Shown here: piece after piece, positions 63,689 through 64,000 of the stretch
Layout of the letters: each line of letters starts with the position of its first letter
How positions within the stretch are numbered: position 1 is the first letter of the stretch
From: Jiangella alba
GTDB lineage: Bacteria; Actinomycetota; Actinomycetes; Jiangellales; Jiangellaceae
Reading direction: 5' to 3'
Assembly: GCF_900106035.1 (NCBI RefSeq)
Contig: NZ_FNUC01000004.1
Span: 3,199,722-3,263,721 of the forward strand
Length of the DNA stretch: 64,000 nt
Position numbers and translations under genes: made by a program
The notes under the pieces: model-generated
Told to the model about the DNA's origin: nothing
What the model saw: the letters and a program-made list of their open reading frames with translations, nothing else
Database searches by the model: none

Positions 63689-64000
63689 ATGGCTCAGCCC
63701 GGACCACGTCGGCGTCACAGACTCCTGGCCGCGTTGCGCAGGCGCCTGCTCGGCCTGCGCCTGCCGCGCCCCCGCCCCCGGCGCGGCGGGCAGTCCCAGC
63801 GCCGCAGGTCGGCCGTCCTCGTCACGACCCTCGGGCTGCTGGCCGGCCTGCTGACGGTCGTCGGCGGGCAGGCGGCGCAGGCGCCGGAAGCGGCCGCCCA
63901 CCCGGGCCACGGCGGCTACTCGATCCTGGTGTTCAGCAAGACCGCCGCGTTCCGGCACGACTCCATCCCGGCCGGCATCGCCGCGATCCAGCAGTTGGCC
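63689..64000 (+). CDS. Secreted ThuA-domain protein (3' end outside window)
   Basis: The first 104 codons of a secreted protein. The N-terminus is highly basic (RRRHRLLAALRRRLLGLRL), then a signal helix AVLVTTLGLLAGLLTVVGGQAAQA, and the mature start GYSILVFSKTAAFRHDSIPAGIAAIQQLA, read in sections, matches the ThuA (trehalose-utilisation-like) domain. In actinobacteria ThuA is often the first domain of large secreted glucose/sorbosone dehydrogenase or carbohydrate-binding proteins. ATG with GGAGAGG eight bases upstream. Confidence 0.85.
   Translation, partial: MAQPGPRRRHRLLAALRRRLLGLRLPRPRPRRGGQSQRRRSAVLVTTLGLLAGLLTVVGGQAAQAPEAAAHPGHGGYSILVFSKTAAFRHDSIPAGIAAIQQLA

Overview
The window is very GC-rich DNA from an actinobacterium. 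The gene content and order (hrcA-dnaJ-rsmE, HIT-phoH-ybeY-CNNM-era, leuA with a Leu leader peptide, recO-uppS, znu/zur, glyS-dusB) are typical of the phylum. Many GTG starts, four-base ATGA/GTGA start-stop overlaps, and IdeR-, CIRCE- and Zur-like operators agree. A Jiangella-like genome is my best guess, but it rests on general impression and not on a search. I saw no rRNA, tRNA, CRISPR array or complete transposon.

Layout. 1-3.1 kb: the 5' part of a DHA2-type drug exporter with its TetR regulator, three palindromic operators, then about 1 kb of non-coding DNA with two inverted copies of a 126-128 bp near-palindromic element (third copy at 29.7 kb). 3.1-18.9 kb: housekeeping block with hrcA-dnaJ-rsmE under a CIRCE element, a SigE-type sigma factor with a GerMN/Gmad2 membrane protein, an LCP ligase with a duplicated 3' end, HIT, phoH, ybeY, a CNNM-type CBS protein, a cytidine-deaminase homologue without its zinc motifs, a zinc-ribbon membrane protein, an SMR exporter/TetR pair, era, and leuA behind an attenuator-type leader. 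19-30 kb: dacB under a DasR-like site, then a nine-gene minus-strand operon (dipeptide-type ABC importer, SsuD-like monooxygenase, cupin, hydrolase, flavin reductase). A leader peptide ending in Ala-Leu-Cys-Arg precedes it and a LysR gene is divergent, which suggests control by sulfur or cysteine supply.

30-40 kb: pspA with a TPM-domain membrane protein; PTS enzyme I divergent from a mannose-family PTS (EIIA, EIIC, EIID), nagA, EIIB, an FCD-type GntR regulator and a TSUP permease. One palindrome sits between the two transcription units and the EIIA start looks leaderless. No HPr gene is present. 40-48 kb: recO-uppS, a MarR regulator, an ECF42-like sigma factor, a methyltransferase, the zinc importer znuABC and zur, with Zur/Fur-type boxes. 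48-51.6 kb: a secreted multidomain sialidase with an unusual hexapeptide-repeat N-terminus.

51.6-58.7 kb: an iron-linked region. The most unusual gene is a single 854-residue protein joining an adenylation domain, a carrier (PCP) domain and a membrane acyltransferase-3 domain, directly behind an IdeR/DmdR-like iron box. A hypothetical gene and a decayed P-loop kinase separate it from fbpCBA (ferric iron ABC importer), which has its own iron box. 58.7-64 kb: small conserved proteins, a YibE/F-like membrane protein, glyS and dusB separated by a 20-bp tandem duplication, and the start of a secreted ThuA-domain protein behind a tandem operator.
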